A stretch of 64,000 nucleotides of DNA from Kondoa malvinella (GCA_039545315.1 BCIM01000013.1:62001-126000), one strand, 5' to 3'. Shown: positions 46,898 through 59,505, numbered from the stretch's first letter. Program-made: numbers and translations. The notes: generated from the sequence alone by a model not told the origin.

Positions 46898-48013
46898 ATG
46901 TATTTCCTAGTATTGGCCTCTGCCTTTGCTCTATCCGTTGCAGCCCAAGACTCGGGTCTAGCTTTCATTCCAGCTGAATATAGCGCAACAGCGACTTCAA
47001 CAGCCGAATCAATCCAGTCTACCTACACTGACAACGCATGTAATTGCGCCTGTGGGAATGCAGCGATGAGAATATATCGCTGTTATATTCGACCTCCCTC
47101 TTTGTCGGACGAGGGAGCGCTGGAGTTAGTTGTCAGTATTGTTACCGACACATTAGCTGAATGCGCCTGTTCAGTGAAGCATGTCTGTGTGCGGAAGGAG
47201 AATCACAAGCGGAATGTTTGAGATGCATGCTCGAGAGCGGGCAGCAGGGTTATTTGATGGATGACGCTATGGGAATAGATTGCCCTGAGGGTGCTTCTTT
47301 CAACTGTGAGCAATCTGGCTGTTCCTTTGTGCTTGGTCTGACAGTGTCCTAGATCCTGTAATACCAGGTGAGCAGATCCACACAACCGATTGATCTGGCT
47401 TATCAGCGCCAAACTTGCTTGCAGACCATGCTGATCAAGCAATAGCAACGACACTGGTAAGCACATTCGCCTGGCCAGATATCCCTCTCTGACTGACTTT
47501 GGTACAGAACGCAGCTCGAGCATATCAATTCGCTTTCATAGTATGCTTTCTCTCCTACAACACGATCCATACTAAAGCCATATACAGACCAACGCCTTTG
47601 CCTATCCAACACAAACAACAGTAACCCTATCCTCCTGCTCAACACCTATTCCCACTCCCATATCCGGTTTCGTAGCTTTCCCAACACCTCTAGCGGATAA
47701 TATGGAGCCTATCTACCCTGAAGCGCTTATTGAACCAGACAAACTTGTACTGATCAATCAAGATGGCTCTGTGAACGGAAAGGCGAATGTGGCGGAAACG
47801 CTTGAATCGCCTGATCTTTACGGAGCAGAAACAGGCGCTTATGGACCGGAAGTATCAGAGGGTGATACTACGGAGCAGTCTATTCAGGATGGAGAGGATA
47901 CTGGGCCTGCTGATGGGAGTACGGAAGAAGCAGAATCATCAGGCAGCAGAATCGGATTCGCTGCAGTACTCGATATAGTGAGCGCATTCACTCTGCTGGT
48001 CAGTGTGTTGTAG
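46898..48013 (+). CDS. Secreted Cys-rich protein with GPI-anchor signal
   Basis: MYFLVLASAFALSVAAQDSG is a clean signal peptide. The next part is cysteine-rich: NACNCACGNAA, then after an intron CLCAEGESQAECLRCMLESG and IDCPEG. Further exons give ADHADQAIATTL, NAARAYQFAFI and a Thr/Ser/Pro stretch TVTLSSCSTPIPTPISGFVA. A long acidic region follows (GDTTEQSIQDGEDTGPADGS) and the end SSGSRIGFAAVLDIVSAFTL...VL has the small-residue site plus hydrophobic tail of a GPI signal. No enzyme motif; the family is not recognised. Likely a cell-wall or surface protein. Intron positions between 47040 and 47580 are approximate. Confidence 0.6.
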
Positions 48014-48187
48014 AGCAATGCATACAACGCTGCTATACGAAACCGACATCGACCGACTGGCGACTTTCTCACTCCGCTGCATCGGCTCACCAACTCTCAA
48101 TCTCGATCGTCGACTGAATATTGTCAGTCTGCCCTGTTCGTTACACACAACAGACTGCTAACAACGCTCTGCTGTAAACAGATTACA

Positions 48188-48759
48188 ATGGCAGACAAGA
48201 ACGACGCAAACGGTATGCGATCAATTTTAGACATGTCATCGAGAATTGAAACATCAGAGCTCAATGTCTTTTTTCGTGACAGTACACAAGATTGGTGCCG
48301 GCCCTCAACCGCGAGGAGGTCAGTCTCACAGCCAGCTCCTGTATAGTTAGTGCTGAACATGCTGTTTTCTGAAATGTAGGCAAGATGGCCAGCGCTGCAC
48401 GTAAAGATCCAGCAGTCTTGCCTTTGGCTATTCTGTGAGCTCTCTTATATTGTTGCACTCCAACGCAGAACTGACAGCTTTCGGCAGAGTCGTCCTAACT
48501 TGGGTAAGCCGCGTCCTGATGGGGTTCGCTTCAGCCTAACGCATTACGTCAGGGCTCTGCTTTGTACATGTTCTCCAACAAGACAAGTGAAGAGAAAGTC
48601 CGCACTCACGTCCCCGAGAAAGCTCTCATGCCAAAACTTCCACCTACATCCAAGTCAGCGTCAATGGGCAGTCAATTGGGCATGTCTGGTTCCATCTTTA
48701 GTGAACTCGCTGTGAGTGCCCTTTCTATACGTATAGATAATGCTGATGTATAGGTATAG
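48188..48759 (+). CDS. Small single-span membrane protein, unknown
   Basis: Five introns join MADKNDAN, VHKIGAGPQPRG, GKMASAARKDPAVLPLAIL, VVLTWGSALYMFSNKTSEEK and KALMPKLPPTSKSASMGSQL to a final exon of two codons (Val, stop at 48757-48759). This gives about 95 residues with one membrane helix (VLPLAILVVLTWGSALYMF) after a short polar N-terminus and a Ser/Met-rich tail. No family recognised; size and layout resemble organelle membrane accessory proteins. Confidence 0.55.
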
Positions 48760-48873
48760 TCTCGTTTCAGGCAGTAAAGGGTTTCAGAGGTCCCAGGCAA
48801 ATATGTAAACACAGCATCATTCAGAGCTTCAAACTTATTTAAAAGCATTGCACTTTGGGTTGACACTTGTTCT

Positions 48874-51330
48874 CTATTTGCCCGCGTTTGCCTTCTTCTT
48901 TGCCTGTTGAGCTGAGAAACCTTTCGAAACGTAGCTTTCTGCGTCGGTTTTGGAAGGAGTGATGTTTGGGATTGGGCCAAAGGGTCCTGCAGCCTTGCGC
49001 TGTTGAGTTGGTGAAGAGCTTGGCGTAGGGATGGAGCTGGATGAAGAAGATGTGGAAGCCTTGCGTCTCGGTCGAGTCGTGCGTCCCCACTACGGTCAAG
49101 TCAGCTCGCCAACACACAGTGGCTCGAAGTGGACCATCTCACTCCTTTGCTTTTGCGTCCGGGAGCAATAGCATAACCAGAGTCATTGATAGCCAGCGGC
49201 TTCGCCGTCGTGGGAGAGGTGCTCGCGACCGAAATGCCGCTGCTGACAGTCCGAGATCGAGCATGCCTAGTTTCAGAAGTGGTCTTGAGTGTTGGCCATT
49301 CGTCTGTGAAGGGATCCAAAGAAGTGAAAGAGCCAATTGCCTCGTCAATCTGATCATCCAATTCCGCGCCGCGACGTTGCTCCAAGCATAGCTCTTGGCA
49401 TAACAATGAGAGGATAGCTGGATCATCGGGTAGACCTTGCGTCAAGTCAAGTGTCGTGTCCCTGGAGCGATCTTGCTTGCTTGTGGTCGAATCTTGTGGT
49501 TGCCATTCGATTTTGGGCAATGAGCTGCCGCGAGTAATGGAATAGCGACCGAGCAGCGGTCCGCGACCTTTGAAATCGATAGTGTGCATCTGTAACCTCG
49601 AAGAAGATCAAGCAGTGTAATGCAATGTACAGCGAAGCTGACCTTGTTTCTCTTGACAAAGCGACGCAGGTCCTTTGAGGCAGGCGCATAGTCCGCCGAA
49701 ACGGCATCAATGAGGTCCAGAGCAGTCTCTATGGACGAAGAAGTGCGGCGTGAACGACCAGCCGGCGATACAGCGATTGGACCAGCTGTGATGACGACCT
49801 GGTCCGGCGGAGACAAGCTCAAGATGAAGTGCTCCAATCGAGGCATGGCAGGCAAGTGATTGGTCAAAAGCATCTGCCAGATTTGTGTCAGACGGCTGTC
49901 ATCCAACAAGAAGAGTACTGACAAGTCTAGAAAATGGAGCTGAGCAAGTGACGCGAAAGCGTCTGACGTTCTTTGACAGCTCAGCAATAGCTTCAATCTG
50001 TTGCAATGAGATGTCATAGAAGTCCACTAATCACATGGCAAGTCAGCTTGAAATGAATCAAGAGAAACTCCACTTACGCTCGAGGACAGATAGCGAGCTG
50101 TTCTCCACCTGGAGCAGCTGCTCATACAATGCGATTGGACAAGGCTTCAATTGTAGTTCCGGCGATACTCTGTCAAGTTGCAAGTCCACCTTTCGCGTAA
50201 GACTGAAGACCTTGAGTCCTGCGTGCGACAGAAGATGGCCGATAGATCTCAAGTGATTTCCAGTCCAGCTATAAAAGTGTCATTGAAGCAGAAGGTACGA
50301 GAGCGAGGACCGTACCTGTAGACCTGACTTCTCTCGGTGAAAGAAACAATGATGCTCGAAAAGGCTGGGCAAGGCTCTATCTCCCAACAATTCTTGGACA
50401 ACCTCGACTCGACATCGACAAGCTTGAGCGACTGAAGTGTCTCGCATCCTTCGAGCATAGCATGGATACCAACATCGGTGAGCTTGCTGCTGCGCAAGCT
50501 TTTCAATTCGAGTGTCGTGAAGCAATGGCAAGCGGTAGCGAGTTCTTGCAAAAGAGCATCGTCGACGAATTGCGAGTCTGAAAGAGTGAGATGTTGGAGA
50601 GAGGGAAGGTTCTCCAGAGTGGCTGTGAGGCACTTGATGCCTTGGTGATCAAGTGAGCCAAGAACCAGAGTTGTCAACGATACAGGCAAGCATGCCAACA
50701 ATGCGCCATTCCAGCGAGTGAGTTGAACGCGTTTGGGTTGGTAGAATGATGAGATGTCTTCTTCAGCTGGAGGAGATGATTGTTCGGTTGGAGGAATAGG
50801 ATTGACGACTTGCATCAAAGAGCACTCAAAGTAGGTGAGGCATGTTGATAGACAGTCGCCTAATTGAATGGAAGGTGCCGAAAGACAGCTTTTCCAGGAG
50901 AAAGACTGCAAATTCAGCTGCCCGAGCAACTCTGACAGTGCAGCCTGATTGAGTGCATAGATGAAGCCAGTCTCTGGCGTCTGTGGCTCGCTGATGACCA
51001 ATGAAGTGACAAGCTGAGCGTTGATAGGAGACGCGCACAGCGCCTGCAGAGGGCACGACAGCTCGCCAGACGTCGCAATCAAGAGGGCATCGTCGAGATT
51101 GGGCAGCGCGACTGACAGGGCATTGGCAAGGAGAAAGATCGAAGAGAGGAAAGCGCACCTTTTGCGTACATGACACGCCGCATAGCCAGGGAGCACTCAC
51201 GTCCTAGTGAGAGGAGCAGATCTTGCTTCGAGAGGCTCGAGCTTTCGTCCAACATGGGAATGATGCGTTCCCATACTGCACTGGGCAGTATGTGGTGTCG
51301 TTTGTCGAGTCTCTGTGAAGCAGCACTCAT
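48874..51330 (-). CDS. Leucine-rich-repeat protein, F-box-like
   Basis: Start MSAASQRLDKRHHILPSAVW then WERIIPMLDESSSLSKQDLL, a possible degenerate F-box (L-P-x-x-V/I-W-x-x-I). The body has irregular LRRs: LPVSLTTLVLGSLDHQGIKC, LPSLQHLTLSDSQFVDDALL, CFTTLELKSLRSSKLTDVGI, CETLQSLKLVDVESRL and later LAQLHFLDLSVLFLLDDSRL. The C-terminal third is polar and ends with a Ser/Pro tract (STSSSSSSIPTPSSSP-type) and KGFSAQQAKKKANAGK, stop 48874. LRR/F-box proteins usually choose substrates for SCF ubiquitin ligases; that role is inferred and the F-box is weak. It lies 139 nt downstream of RPT6 on the same strand. Confidence 0.6.
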
Positions 51331-51469
51331 GTCTGCTGCAGTTGAGTGATGGTAGAGAGCAAAAGGTCTGCATGACGCGCCGGAAGCGAGCGCGCTTTGT
51401 TTATCGCTTCGAGCGAAACTTGGAGCTTCAATGTGTAGGCTATGTATGTACAATTCCCCGGCGTTCTGT

Positions 51470-53143
51470 CTATGTGTACAGCTTGGATGTGGATGTGTCT
51501 GAATCAGCGTTCTTCTTGAGGATCTTGGCGACCTGCAAAATCCGGTAGAGCGTATCAGCGGGAGCGCGATGATTGCTACAAGGGACCTTACAGCCAACTC
51601 AAAGTCTTCCTGAGAAACATTCTGTCTCCTCTCTCGCAAAGCGTACATGCCTGTCAAAGAATGGGTCTCAGCGCGGATAAAGCGCAAAGACACAGAACGA
51701 CTGACCTGCTTCTGTGCAGATACCTCTTACTTCGGCACCACTGCAATTGCCCATCTTCTCGGCTAGCGATCGCAAGTTGATACCTCGCTGCAGAGACATC
51801 TTCCTAGAGTGAATCCGCAGAATCGACACTCTTGCTTCTGGGCTGTAGATTGCAGAAGCCACAGATCAGCTATATGCTGAAGTCACAACCAGCACAACCT
51901 ACCCTGGTGGAGGGAATTCGATCTTTCGGTCAATTCGACCCGGTCGAAGCAAAGCAGGATCCAAAATGTCAATTCGATTCGTCGCCATAATGATCTTGAT
52001 GTCGTTCGTCCCCTCGAATCCATCCAGCTGATTGAGCAACTCCAACATGGTCCTCTGCACTTCCGAATCGCCCGATCCACTACCTCTTGACGACCCAATG
52101 GAATCAATCTCATCCATAAAGATGATGGAAGGCGCGTTCTCTCTAGCCATGACGAACAGTTCCCTGACCATTCTTGAACCTTCACCGATATACTTTTGTA
52201 CTAGTTCAGATCCAGACACGCGAATAAAGCGACAATCCGTGTGGTGCGCTACAGCTCTTGCAAGTAGCGTTTTGCCTGTTCCTGGTGGACCATAAAGCAA
52301 GACACCTTTCGGTTGGGCGATACCGAGCGCTTCAAACAGTTCTGGGTGGCGCACGGGTAGCTCAATGACTTCTTTGATCTCTTTGATTTGTTGGTCTAGA
52401 CCTCCGACCATGTCGTAAGTCGAGTCTGGAATCTTTTCGACCATCATAAGCGACACTAGAGGGTCGACCTGAGCTCAGAGACTACTATCAGCTATGCTTT
52501 GCCAATGCACCCAACAAATTCACCTTGTTTGGTAGTATCGTATGACTGTGAATCATTGCAAGAGTATCAGCCATGTAAAGTAGCAGCAAGGAAATGACGC
52601 ACAGCTGATAAGAATCAGATCTGAGCGCGACTCGAAGCGAAGGTTTCAATTGAGAGAGTTCAATGTGAGGTGCAAAGTCGACCACGTATTTGCCCTCTGT
52701 TCGCGCGGATTTAGACCATCTAGCAAAGCTAGAAAGTGAAATCGCATGACGAACCAGATTGTACTTTAACCAGAACCTGTTCAACGCCTGTCAGCTGTGC
52801 CAGGACACACGATAGCGTATGTAAACGCACCTTCTTCTTGCCCATGAGCTTGACGACTTCGCCTACATAGCTTCCAGGTTCTTGCAGCAGATGTATCTCC
52901 TCTCGCAATAGCCTAACTTTGCTGTTCAACGTGTTTCTTGTCGCTTCAAGTCGTCTCTGTAGGGTCCCCAACGCCACGGTGAGCCTCTTGAATTGCTCCA
53001 GACAGAGCTACCCTCACCAAATTGGCGGTCTTTGAATTAATCAGTTGTTCCGCCAGTTCAATCTTGGTCTTGTAATACGACGTAAGCCCAGTGGTCTTGT
53101 TGGGCACAGAAGGCTCATCCATTAAAGCAGGTAGCATAGGCAT
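51470..53143 (-). CDS. RPT6: 26S proteasome regulatory ATPase Rpt6
   Basis: An AAA ATPase of the 19S base ring that unfolds ubiquitinated proteins. N-terminal coiled coil: [18 protein letters not shown], then [20 protein letters not shown]. The OB fold carries [20 protein letters not shown]. The AAA module has Walker [21 protein letters not shown], the pore-loop region [16 protein letters not shown], Walker [19 protein letters not shown], and [20 protein letters not shown]. The C-domain has [20 protein letters not shown] and [20 protein letters not shown]; the end SKLYT lacks an HbYX motif, as in yeast Rpt6. The start at 53143 ([20 protein letters not shown]) matches family length; the frame is open a little further upstream. 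Confidence 0.96.
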
Positions 53144-53329
53144 CTTGAAAGTCGAGATGGAAGTTCGCTGACGACGCACATCCAGAAGTCGAAATGATGG
53201 CAAAGGTCTATCGCCGTGTATGCACTATATGTATGCTATTCTACTATTAATTCCTACATAATTCGTGCATGCCCATTCGTGATATAACCATAAGAGTATC
53301 AAGATGACCGGGGGTATCGAAAACACTGA

Positions 53330-56300
53330 TCAGACACAAACCTCTACTATCCATTCTGTACCTTCTCCTTGACCTGCGATGGCAACAGTGATGAGGGACA
53401 TGTCGCCATTCTCTTCAGAAGCATGTTGAACTGATTGACCGTCGACAAAGAAGCTGAACTTGTCGACTGAAGTGGTAGGAACGACAAAGCCAAGTCGACC
53501 TGCAAAGTCGATCTTGACCACAAGCTTCTGACTGCCGTCCTTCATTTCCTCTTGAATCGTCTCAGATACTTCTTCATCCACATCTTCAACCTCTTCTTCC
53601 ACTTCAGACTCTGCTTGCACTTCCGTCTCGCGCTCAGCCATAACCTCAGTCGCAACAGGTTCCTCATCCACCAGATCCTGCTCGATCAAAGGTCTGCGTT
53701 CATCCGATTCATGCGTGACTGTCTTTTGCATCCATCGGAACGTAAAGAAGTAGACGACAGCGCCGCACCAATTCATCAGTGCTTGAAAAGGCGAACGGAA
53801 GAACGTAGTCGTGTTAAACGGAGGAGAGGATGGAACAGGTGAAGGAGAGCTGTTCAAACCGGCAGCGCCGTACAAAGCGGCTGGAGGCGATCGACGAGTT
53901 GGTCTCCCTCCAGATGAGTTCTCCTCTACGGCTTTTGGTACTTTGACAGTCTTCGGGACCTTTGCGTTTGGGACACCAGGTCGTTTGACAATTTTGGTAA
54001 TGGTACGAGATTGCATCGAACTGCCGGGAACGACTTTGAGCGATTTGACGGCATTCAAAGCACCGAGCTTGTCCACCAGGCCGACGCAAGCCACTTGTAC
54101 TTGTTCTCCCTCTTTGGTGATAATGCTTTGAAGTGGTACGATAGAAAACAGGTCGACTTCTTTGGGTTGAAGCTTGATCGGCAGTACAGCTGTTGAGGCG
54201 ATCAAAGCGACTTGAACTTCTGCTTGCGGATCGAAAGCACGTAAAGTAGTGATGGTGGAGGTCTGACTGGAGAAGACCACATAGTCGCCTTGCTTTTGTT
54301 CCACCATCGCCGAAGCAATGTCTTTTCGAGAGAGGGCGTCCAATGCCATAGCTCCACCAGCCCGACAATGCCAAACACCCAAGACGGCTCCTATGCCGGA
54401 GATAGGGTAGCTCATCTTCATCGCTGGTCCGTCTTCAGCAGCGAGATCATTGTCAAAGATGGTCGAGCTGAGTCGGCAAGCTTTGTTCTCCTTTGCAGCT
54501 GAGCGGTTCTGTAGCACTTGCATCGAGCCACCTTTACGCTGAGCTACTATTTGCTGAATCACTGACTGGTCATGCTCTCCAATTTTGTCGGACAAGTAGA
54601 GCGGAGCGGCAGAAAAGGTTCGAAGGGCTGCATGGGCTAAGCTGTAAGGGTGCTTGGATTGGAACATGTCGAGATCGGGAGTGTAGGCCAGAGCTTTGGA
54701 TAGCAGACCAAGTTGAGAAGCGAAAGAGAAATGGAAGCGGTGGCTGTCTTCGACATCTGGAAAGAAGTCATCATGCTGTCTATCGTGGCCGTCAGTTGGG
54801 CGAAGCAGATGACAGCGAACGTGACTCACCTCACGACAGCACCTTCTGTTCCGAGACCGACGCCGAGCCCAAATTCACCAGTGTTGAATCTACCAGACTG
54901 AGACATGCAATGGACCATTTGCCCAAACACCTCGGCAGCAGCTCGAGTCATAACAGCATGCCCATACGCCTTGATCTTCGACTCCTCTTCTCCTTCGGCC
55001 AATGCGTCGATGAAAGACTGATTGTCGACCTTGACAAAAGTGACACCGCATGATTTGAGTGTGGTAAAGTAGTCGGCCCAGAATTTTGGCCACTGCTCAA
55101 ACAGAGGAAGATGACCTTGAGTGGTCTCGTTTTTGATGTGGTCGTGGAAGGTACAAGGAAAGAGCGAATATTGCTGTGCCAGAGGCGAAGAGGGGGAGAT
55201 TGAGTTCCAATATCCTTCGAGCGTAAGCCAAATACCGATAGACTTGAAGAAGGGGAACTTCTGCTTGAGCATATCGATCCCCACACCTAGATCATCGATA
55301 CCTTCAGAAGTGAGAGCTTCAGATTCGTTGAATGCCTCAGAAGAAGACATATTTGGTGAGGTGTACCCGCTGTCAAGCTCCTGTAAATGCTCCATCAAAT
55401 GAAGCCTACTAGACACCATGACTACACCTACTCGAGCTGTTTTAGCAGGCTTGACATCCAACCATCCTGGTCTAGCACCAAAGCTGCGCAAAGTCTCCTT
55501 GCCATCCTCCATCACGGTGTCTGCCCATCCATCATCAAGCAACAAAGAGTCGAACGAATTTGCTATGTCGGATTTGACCAGATCTTCAGCGTGAGTGATG
55601 ACTTGCGACAGAGTGAAAGGTTTGCCAAGGCTGTTCCAGGTACATAGACGTAGAGCTGTTGGTTCAACGGGTTTGGGAGTCGAAGGCTTGAATTCAGTGC
55701 CATTTGCCTGTGCGACGGTTTGTGCGCCCGCTTCGACCATTCGCTCAAGAAGAGAATGCAGCTCCCATTCCTTTGTCCAGCCAACAATGCAATGACCAGT
55801 AGCTGTTTCTTGAGAGGGACCTCTTTCGCAGCGCAACCAAAGCGGAGTAGATGGGTTGTCGTTCCAGTCGCCTCGTAGCGACGAGTAGCAGCCGTTGGTA
55901 GAGAGCGGTAGAATAGCGACCAGAGTTTGTGCATCGTGGACATGCGGAAAGACGAGGAGCTGAGTGTCGCGATCGGAAGCAAGTTCACCTAGATGGGAAA
56001 TCAGACGCGGTGTTTGCCATGTGACGGATGTGTTCTCCAGAACTAGCCCGCGAAGAGCTGCTTGAGGCTGTCCGAGAGGGAACGATTGGATTTGACCCGG
56101 CTTGCTGTCAGGAAGTGAAGCGGAGAGAGTGTGAACAGAGGAACTGAACTGATTGATGGCCAAAGATGAAGGCAGCTCGGCAATGACGTCGGGAAGCTCT
56201 AAAGTGAGGGAAGCTGCGTTCCCGCTGAGGAGGACTTTCCCGTTAGCTCCAGCTGAACCGAGCCATTCGAAGTTATCTTGGCCGTGGTTGATGCGATAAG

Positions 56301-56526
56301 TGTACTCAATCTCTTCTGGCTGCGCTGTTTCCAATTGCAGAGTAGCGCACAATGGGCCATTTGATAGAGACTTTGTGAAAGGGAGACTCTGCCATGGACG
56401 AGTCGCAGAGCCACACCAGACTTCGACAGCTTCTTCACTATCGGTCCAGCAGTAGAAGAGTATGCGGCCAGAGCTAGAGCTCGCAAGACTCGTTTCACCC
56501 AGACTCGGTCGAAAGCTTCTCTTCAT
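53330..56526 (-). CDS. GH36 raffinose synthase/Sip1-like galactosidase
   Basis: Two exons joined across a GTGAGT...CGATAG intron near 54828-54776 (VVR|QHDDFFPDVED). The ATG is 56526 (MKRSFRPSLGETSL). The N-terminal beta region is followed by the barrel: LRLCTWNSLG, SLLLDDGWADT, IGIWLTLEGYWNSISP, GVTFVKVDNQSFIDAL (nucleophile Asp in KVD) and YTPDLDMFQSKHPYSLAHAA (acid/base Asp region of P-D-x-DMFQS), then LYLSDKIGEHD. These are GH36 raffinose synthase/alkaline alpha-galactosidase motifs. After the catalytic part come a Pro/Lys-rich stretch (KRPGVPNAKVPKTVKVPKAV), a hydrophobic segment MNWCGAVVYFFTFRW and a very acidic stretch (EVQAESEVEEEVEDVDEEVS). No signal peptide, so intracellular; substrate unproven. 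Confidence 0.85.
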
Positions 56527-57661
56527 TCTCCTGACCTTCACCGAGCGAGCTGTTCACATGCATGAGTGTGGTATACTTGTTTGTGTCTGTCTAGGCCTTA
56601 CTAGCGAAAAGGACCTGGGTGGTCACTGTCACGGGTCAAGCAATGTTTTTCGTATTTTCTTCCGTCACTCTCCCCAACACCGCGATCAGCTTGGGGCAGG
56701 CATCCTGCCAACTCTCAATGAGCCAGTCGTGCTCTAGCAGTACATGCTTTAGCGAACAGCACAAGCGCCTTCAGCTGTGTTGTGCTTCCCAAGAGTTCAC
56801 GAAATTTCAAAGTCTCGTGACGCGTCGGCGCGCCAAAGCTTATTCCGCGCACTGCCATCCACAGACAATCTTGTAGGAAGTGCTTCATCTCGACTTTGCG
56901 TAGGTTACGGTAGATCCCAACAATGATCTTGTGTGTGCTGCCGCGAAGCGCTATTGCTCTTCGGTTTGTCTCAGCTCTTGCTAGTCGGTCAGCAGAGTCT
57001 CTCGATGACTCTTAGGCTGTCAGTCATGCCACTCTTCATGTGTTAATACAAGGCACCGTTCTTTCTCTTCATCCGCCATGATCTGCCCGTCTCAATCCTC
57101 TTCGTTTCCCTTTGATTTCCTCCAAACAAATGCGATCAGCGGACACTGGCAGCTGACAAAGCCTTACCATCCCATGCGCATCCTAGCCCAGCTTGCCTCT
57201 TGCTGCACTGGTCATGGTAGACCTTTTCGCTCACTTTCTCGCTTCAATGTCATTTCCTTTCTCACTTTCCGTCGCTTCAGAGACCTAGCTACCAGCTCCA
57301 GATCGAGCCTTGACGCCCTGTCTTAGTCAAATAACTCACCTGCCTGGCCGGCAAACGCTGTTCAGATATTGATCAACCTTTTTGAGATCACTTGCCCTCC
57401 CTCCATTCTTCTTCGAGATCTCTGCATTCTCTTTCGGCATCTGGCTGGCTTGTGCGTATGTATGTGATCGAGTAGACGCGTCGCAGAAATGGCCGATGAA
57501 CGATCTTCTCGATTGAAATTGTTTCAGGTACAAGACCAACATCCCGCCGCACCGACCCAAGCACTTCGATATCTCGGTTAGAAAGTGTCGCGCATTTACA
57601 GCCATGTTTTACTATTTTCATATATGTCAAACTGATTGGTACCAAATCTAAATCAACCCAA
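56527..57661. other. Long region without a confident gene
   Basis: About 1.1 kb between the GH36 gene and the tRNA. A minus-strand frame at 57605-57336 (part reads MPKENAEISKKNGGRASDLK, VDQYLNSVCRPGR) ends at a donor-like GTGAGT and could be an exon, but no partner was found. 57060-57330 is pyrimidine-rich. Confidence 0.35.
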
Positions 57662-57734
57662 GCCTCTATAGCTCAGCTGGGAGAGCGTGGCACTGAAGTT
57701 GCCAAGGTCACCCGTTCGATCCGGGTTGGAGGCA
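57662..57734 (+). tRNA. tRNA-Phe (anticodon GAA)
   Basis: A complete 73-nt cloverleaf without intron. Acceptor arm GCCTCTA pairs with TGGAGGC (one G-T pair). D arm GCTC/GAGC. Anticodon stem TGGCA/TGCCA with loop CTGAAGT gives GAA. T arm ACCCG/CGGGT with loop TTCGATC. A-box (TAGCTCAGCTGG) and B-box (GTTCGATCC) promoters are present. The discriminator is A; CCA is not encoded, as expected in eukaryotes. Confidence 0.97.
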
Positions 57735-57739
57735 GTTAC

Positions 57740-57743
57740 TTTT
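57740..57743 (+). terminator. RNA polymerase III terminator of tRNA-Phe
   Basis: TTTT five bases after the mature 3' end; a second T-run follows at about 57772-57779. Confidence 0.7.
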
Positions 57744-59505
57744 GCTGACCAGACGTTGCATTTGAGAACTTCTTTTTTTGCTGGCGACCTGAAATTTAGC
57801 CTGAGAGACTTCCTCTGCGAGTCGCACAGCTTACGTCGTATGCAGCAGTCAGTCCCAGGAGGTCAAGTCGTCGCGACTCAGGGCAACCGGACGAGACGCA
57901 AAAACTTGTATAGTTCCACCGAAGCAATTTGTTCAGAGCGGATCTACCCCTTAGCAGCTCATAGCAGACTCTAACGTACATCAGAGAGTCTGAACACCAG
58001 CTCAGAACAGTGCTAAACAGTACGACAAGTTGAAGTCGCGAAAAAAGTCGCGAGATTCATTTCGATCCGCGGATTGATCAGGAAATTGCAAGGCATCGAC
58101 TTGCTCAATTTCTTGTAGAGCTTCGAGACCAAAGCGAGAGCAGGCAAGAAGATTCGAAAGCTTGTTGCTGCTATCGAGCTAGCTTGAAGCTGGTCAGGCG
58201 CCGGAGAAAAGTCGCCGAGATTGGCGTCAGCTGTCAGCTGATAGGCATTGCGAGAAGCAGGAGACATAGGGATCAACTAAGTAGAGATGTGCTAGAAGCC
58301 AGATCGTACAAAGCAGAATAAGTGACAAAGTGAGCAAAGTGAAAGTGAAAATTATTAGACACCGGCTCTGTCAATATCGACGCGAAACAAGTGTAGAGCG
58401 ACACAATGGTACTTGACACGCTTTCTCAAATGATGTTGCTGATGGAGAAGCGTAAATACCAAAGGAAAACAAAGATCCGGGACATGTACGCCTTGCCGCA
58501 TTGAGCAAATGGATTCGCGATGAGGTCCAGAGGAAAAACAGGGCAGAATGCAGGAAGAAGAGGCCTGCTGGACAGGGAGACTCTGACGACAGCGAAACGT
58601 GCCCCGGATGACGCAGAGCACAATATCACGGCTTGGAAAGGCAGAATGTTGACCGTATTGCGCTACCTTGCTTACAGCAAATGGGCGACTCGTATCATCA
58701 ACAAGAAAGAGTTATTACCCAGCGAGACAGAAAAGAGTTCACTGGAATACGAGGTCTGCTTCTCGAGGCAGAAGGATTGGATTGGACGCATCATCCGACA
58801 AAAGCATGGCACACGGCAGCGTCATTGCGTGCTGCTTTCACAAACACAGCGGGTATCTTCCAGCGTAGAGTCGACGTCACTAGGCTGGCAAGGTGGAAAC
58901 TCCGCTCCAAGCTGAGCGACACAACAATCCGCAATGCTAATGGTACTCTCGCTGTAATTCGGCGCATGCACCTCTCAACTTGCCCTATGACCAATTGCAT
59001 AGTTTGAGCGAATGACAGGAAGACGAATCTGCCGCTTCTGTATACATGCAGTACTGTTCTCTCTCACAAAGGCAAAGGGCGATCTTTCGAGGACTGATCT
59101 GCATTGTCTGGAAAGTGCTCACACCACCTACCTGTTTGGGAATTCGTAGCATCAGCAGTGGTCTTTATGTCTGTCCGTCTCTGTCTTGCATCGCTTCCCT
59201 TTCATCCATCAGAATGCAGCGTCTTTTTTCATCTGCTCTCTTCTCGATCTCAACTACCAGCGATCGCTGACTCACTTGCTTGTCAACGGTGTCAACAACT
59301 TCTGCCTGTCTGACTGACGCCTCGTATCGCCTAAACGTCATTGGCTGGCCGTTCTGCGGTGCATACGCGTGAGTCATCGCTGAATTGTCATGCAGCTTCT
59401 AACTTGGCACCGCAGACAGGCTACACTGCTTCTTGCCATATCTGTACCAAACCCGATACACAATTCTGCATTCTCTCGACCAGCACGATCTTGATCTTGC
59501 CCATA
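57744..59505. other. Gene-poor region with scattered exon-like frames
   Basis: About 1.75 kb. Frames that look slightly protein-like are: minus 58264-58013 (MSPASRNAYQLTADANLGDF), plus about 58460-58610 (ALSKWIRDEVQRKNRAECRK) and plus 58755-58920 (FTNTAGIFQRRVDVTRLARW). I could not join them into a gene. No repeat or RNA found. Confidence 0.35.

Noticed and set aside
54493..55053. 186-codon plus-strand frame
   Set aside because: Antisense to the GH36 catalytic region, which has clear active-site motifs on the minus strand.
58520..58915. 131-codon plus-strand frame
   Set aside because: No family character and in conflict with better-looking short frames on the same strand; not supported as a gene.
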